DNA of 64,000 bases from Deltaproteobacteria bacterium (lineage in GTDB: Bacteria > Acidobacteriota > Thermoanaerobaculia > Multivoradales > JAHZIX01): contig JAHZIX010000046.1 in NCBI GenBank assembly GCA_022601195.1, positions 62,001-126,000 on the forward strand, in the 5' to 3' direction. Below are positions 61,371 through 64,000 of the stretch, in pieces (positions within the stretch are counted from its first letter, which is position 1; each line of letters begins with the position of its first letter). A model generated the notes under the pieces. The model did not search any database. It saw only the letters and a program-made list of their open reading frames with translations, and had not been told where the DNA came from. The position numbers and the translations under genes were made by a program.

Positions 61371-61793
61371 ATGAGTATACCGGTCAGTGAATTAGGCAAG
61401 CTCCTACGCACTATGGAACCCCAGCTTCACCCCGGGGTCTACGTCTTCGTGAGCCTTCCACCCGGGGAGCCCATGCCGGCGGTGGAGCCTCTGGCGACCT
61501 TTCGTGAAGTAGAGGGGCTGAGTCTCATCTTGCCGGAGCAGGACGCCGTTTCTCGAGGCCTAGCAGTTTTGTTCCGGGCTGCTTGGATCAGTCTCGAGGT
61601 TCATTCCGACCTGGAAGCGGTTGGCCTCACGGCGGCGGTAGCGGCTGCGCTAACCCATCGCGGAATCAGCTGCAACGTTGTCGCCGGGACCTTTCACGAT
61701 CACCTCTTCGTCCCGGTAGACCGGGCTGATGAGGCCCTGGAATGCCTCCGCCGTCTTCAGGGAGGAGAGAGGGCACCTGGCGAACCTTCCTGA
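61371..61793 (+). CDS. ACT-domain protein
   Basis: A 140-residue soluble protein. The start MSIPVSELGKLL was chosen; a GTG three codons earlier is possible, and neither has a strong ribosome binding site. Residues 20-70 (GVYVFVSLPPGEP, VEGLSLILPEQDAV) and the C-terminal ISLEVHSDLEAVGLTAAVAAALTHRGISCNVVAGTFHDHLFVPVDRADEAL match the paired ACT_3-type architecture. The C-terminal half shows the betaalphabeta pattern of ligand-binding ACT domains. Such small stand-alone ACT proteins are thought to bind amino acids; the ligand is unknown. Confidence 0.8.
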   Translation: MSIPVSELGKLLRTMEPQLHPGVYVFVSLPPGEPMPAVEPLATFREVEGLSLILPEQDAVSRGLAVLFRAAWISLEVHSDLEAVGLTAAVAAALTHRGISCNVVAGTFHDHLFVPVDRADEALECLRRLQGGERAPGEPS

Positions 61794-62017
61794 ACTGAAT
61801 TTGAGTAATTGGATCTACCAGGTCGAGACGACCCCGGTGATAGCCTGATCTATCTGTGTTGAAAGTTTCGCCGGCTGCTCTCCCTGATCAACGAGTTTCT
61901 TCGCAGGCATTGCGGCCCAGGGTAGGAGCCACGGGAGAGCGCTAGGGATGTGGCGCTTTGAGACCGTAGCTAGGAACCTCGAGTAGGGAGGGTGAGCAGC
62001 AGCGAGGAGGATCAGTC

Positions 62018-64000
62018 ATGAGTGCAGCAGGACAGCCCTCGGACCCGGTTGACATCGTCCAGACCCTGGCAGGGCAGTGCATTTTCCTGACCGGAGCTAC
62101 CGGTTTCCTGGGCAAGGTGCTGGTGGAGAAGCTCCTCTGGTCGGTGCCGGAGATCAGCAAGATCTTGGTGCTGATTCGTCCCCGCCAAGGGGCTAAGACC
62201 AAGGAAGGGACCGGCTCCGCCCGGGATCGCTTGGAGAACGAGGTTCTGGAGTCGCCGATCATGGCCCGGCTGCAGGCTCTTCACGGTGACGACTGGCAGG
62301 CTTGGGTTGCCGGCAAGGTGGAAGCGATTTCCGGCGATCTCGCCCAAGACCGCTTCGGCCTGGCCCTCGAGGAGTATGAGGAGCTCTGCCAGCGGGTGGA
62401 TCGAGTCATCGGCAACGCTGCTACGGTCACTTTCGATGAGCGCATCGACCGCTCTCTCGAGCTCAATGTCAGAGGCGCTGAGCGCAGCCTGACTTTGGCC
62501 CGGGACGCCGGCCATGTGCCCCTACTCCACGTTTCGACTTGTTTCGTGAGTGGCCAGCGCAGCGGCCTCATCGAAGAAACGGTCGTTGGGGAGGAGGCCA
62601 TCGACCTGGATGTCGCCGTGGGTGCCCTCGAAGAGGCCTGCACTCAGCTGAAGGCATCCGGTAAGAAGGGAGATCGGCCTTGGGTTGAAGCCGGCGCAGC
62701 CCAAGCGAAGAGCTTCGGTTTCCATGACATCTACACGATGACAAAGGCCCTCGGGGAACGGGTCTTGGCGAAGAATCAGGGGTCCGTGCCCTTGGCAATT
62801 TTGCGGCCCGCCATCGTCGAAAGTGCAGCCCTGGAGCCGTTTCCAGGATGGATAGAGGCGGTGCGGGTTTCAGACCCTCTCCTGGTGGCCTACGGTCGCG
62901 GCCGCACCACCGAGTTCCCTGGGTCGGCGGAGACTCCCCTGGAGCTGATTCCTGTGGACTTCGTGGTGAACGCCCTAATCGCAGCTTTGGCCGCCTTGCC
63001 CTCGAAGCTCGATACCGCGGTGACGGAGCCAATTCCCGTCTACCAGCTCGGCTCGAGTCGAAACCCCATCACCCTTGGGGAATTGATGAATTGGGCCCGA
63101 CAAGGCTTCGCCCAAACTCCCTTATTGGATACCGTCGGGAAGCCGGTAGCCCCGGGTTCGGCAAGTTTTATCGAACCGGACCGCTATCAAGAGTCCCTAG
63201 AGGTTCAGCGCAGGAGAATTCGTGCCTCGATCCGCTGGGTACCGCGACGACGCACCTCCCCGGGGCGGCTTCGGCTGGGAAGTGCGGAGCGATCTTTGGA
63301 TCATCTGATTCACCTCTTGGAGGTCTACCGCCCTTACCTACTTCCTGGTCCTCGATACGATGACCGGCGGACCCAGAAGCTCCTGGGTCGACTGTCCCCA
63401 GAGGACCAGAGGGCCTTTCCTTTCGACGTAGCGAGTCTGGACTGGTCCTCCTATGTGACTCGGGTTCATGTGCCCGGTCTGGTGCGGTTTGCCCTCAAAG
63501 GGGAGTCCGGGGCGCCGATGCGAGAGCCGGCGGAGAAGCGCCAAGAAAAGAACGAGATATTGGCTCGGGCCATGGCCAACGCGACGCAGGCGGAAACCGT
63601 TTTCGAGCTCTTTGCCGCTACCGCCGAGGCCTACCCGGACGTCATGGCCTTGCAGACCTTTCGCCAAGGGAAGTGGCTGAGGTACACCTATGCCCAGGCC
63701 CTGATCACGACTGCCAACCTGGCGGCTCGTCTGGCGAAGCAATACGGCATTGGCCCGGGGGATCGAGTGATCCTATGGGCGAGCGGTTGCCCTGAGTGGG
63801 TCTTGGCAACTTTGGCAGTCCACCGGCTCGGAGCTGCCACCGTGCCGTTGGACCCTCAGTGGCCAGCGGAGGAGATCTCCCAAGCTGCTCGATTGGTCGA
63901 AGCCAAGCTGATCTGTGCTGCCCCTGGTCTAGTCGAGTCGGTTGGCTCACAAGAGGCGCTGTGGGAATGCCCGCTGACGGCTTTGGCGCATCCCTTGGTT
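62018..64000 (+). CDS. Fatty acyl-CoA reductase fused to AMP-ligase (3' end outside window)
   Basis: 661 codons are present and the frame is still open. GGAGG lies seven bases before the ATG. Residues 1-430 are an NAD(P)-binding reductase of the male-sterility/fatty acyl-CoA reductase type: GATGFLGKVLVEKLL, NAATVTFDERI, HVSTCFVSG, the catalytic YTMTK and LRPAIVES. From about residue 530 an acyl-adenylating (AMP-binding) domain begins: VFELFAATAEAYPDVMALQTF, YTYAQALITTANLAARL, GDRVILWASGCPEWVLATLAVHRLGAATVPLDP. The order is reductase then ligase, the reverse of carboxylic acid reductases. Activated acyl groups would be reduced to aldehyde or alcohol. ElbD-type ether-lipid proteins are a possible relative. 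Confidence 0.85.
   Translation, partial: MSAAGQPSDPVDIVQTLAGQCIFLTGATGFLGKVLVEKLLWSVPEISKILVLIRPRQGAKTKEGTGSARDRLENEVLESPIMARLQALHGDDWQAWVAGKVEAISGDLAQDRFGLALEEYEELCQRVDRVIGNAATVTFDERIDRSLELNVRGAERSLTLARDAGHVPLLHVSTCFVSGQRSGLIEETVVGEEAIDLDVAVGALEEACTQLKASGKKGDRPWVEAGAAQAKSFGFHDIYTMTKALGERVLAKNQGSVPLAILRPAIVESAALEPFPGWIEAVRVSDPLLVAYGRGRTTEFPGSAETPLELIPVDFVVNALIAALAALPSKLDTAVTEPIPVYQLGSSRNPITLGELMNWARQGFAQTPLLDTVGKPVAPGSASFIEPDRYQESLEVQRRRIRASIRWVPRRRTSPGRLRLGSAERSLDHLIHLLEVYRPYLLPGPRYDDRRTQKLLGRLSPEDQRAFPFDVASLDWSSYVTRVHVPGLVRFALKGESGAPMREPAEKRQEKNEILARAMANATQAETVFELFAATAEAYPDVMALQTFRQGKWLRYTYAQALITTANLAARLAKQYGIGPGDRVILWASGCPEWVLATLAVHRLGAATVPLDPQWPAEEISQAARLVEAKLICAAPGLVESVGSQEALWECPLTALAHPLV

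Noticed and set aside
1..64000. tRNA, rRNA, prophage or insertion sequence
   Set aside because: No cloverleaf, rRNA segment, integrase or transposase pattern was recognised by eye on either strand; a tRNA search program would be needed to exclude a divergent tRNA.

Overview
This 64 kb window is bacterial, GC-rich and densely coded on both strands. No rRNA, tRNA, phage, insertion sequence or CRISPR was recognised. The gene content points to an acidobacterium, most likely of the Thermoanaerobaculia type. It has an orphan MacB/FtsX-type duplicated permease (ADOP family), an ECF sigma factor paired with a TPR serine/threonine kinase, a winged-helix/TPR membrane regulator, a BlaI/BlaR1 pair, SBBP and FG-GAP secreted proteins, and several secreted proteins ending in a DGFESGD-type C-terminal tag. 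The assignment is inference from family content; no marker gene is present.

Layout. 0-8.4 kb (minus strand): a partial FG-GAP/VCBS protein, a pectinacetylesterase-family hydrolase, a winged-helix/TPR regulator, a small protein that seems to start at ATT, a CPXCG zinc-ribbon protein and a proline-rich exported protein. 8.7-12.3 kb: RsgA, a divergent DUF4230-like membrane protein, a small secreted protein and an RRM RNA-binding protein that seems to start at ATC. 12.3-18.5 kb: a 13-bp tandem repeat, a secreted protein, a VWA protein, and BlaR1/BlaI with a clear promoter and dyad. Divergent from these is an ECF sigma operon with two small membrane proteins.

18.8-28.9 kb is a purine-catabolism locus. 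It encodes the three subunits of a xanthine dehydrogenase-type molybdenum hydroxylase, two tandem paralogous substrate-binding lipoproteins between the subunits, and a DUF6986 aldolase-like protein. Just beyond it, on the minus strand, is the main discovery of the window: an ArsC/Spx-like thioredoxin-fold gene whose redox CxxC motif is written as TGA-G-T-C. A hairpin at SECIS distance follows the TGA, so this is very probably a selenoprotein. A zinc-type MDR dehydrogenase diverges from it.

29-38.9 kb: a secreted metalloprotease, a three-gene operon of exported proteins (SBBP propeller, alpha/beta hydrolase, small protein) and another secreted protein. 38.9-46 kb: the kinase/ECF pair, an exported endonuclease/phosphatase-fold lipoprotein, and a caspase-fold protein with Sel1 repeats that has lost its catalytic cysteine. 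46-51 kb: a lipoprotein/propeller-like pair, a membrane protein with a DinB/YfiT hydrolase, and an SCP2-R2lox fusion. 51-58 kb: three secreted proteins share the DGFESGD-type C-terminus, with the ADOP permease and palindromic REP-like elements among them. 58-64 kb: a divergent terpene-synthase-like protein, an M20 amidohydrolase, an ACT protein, and a fatty acyl-CoA reductase/AMP-ligase fusion that runs off the window.
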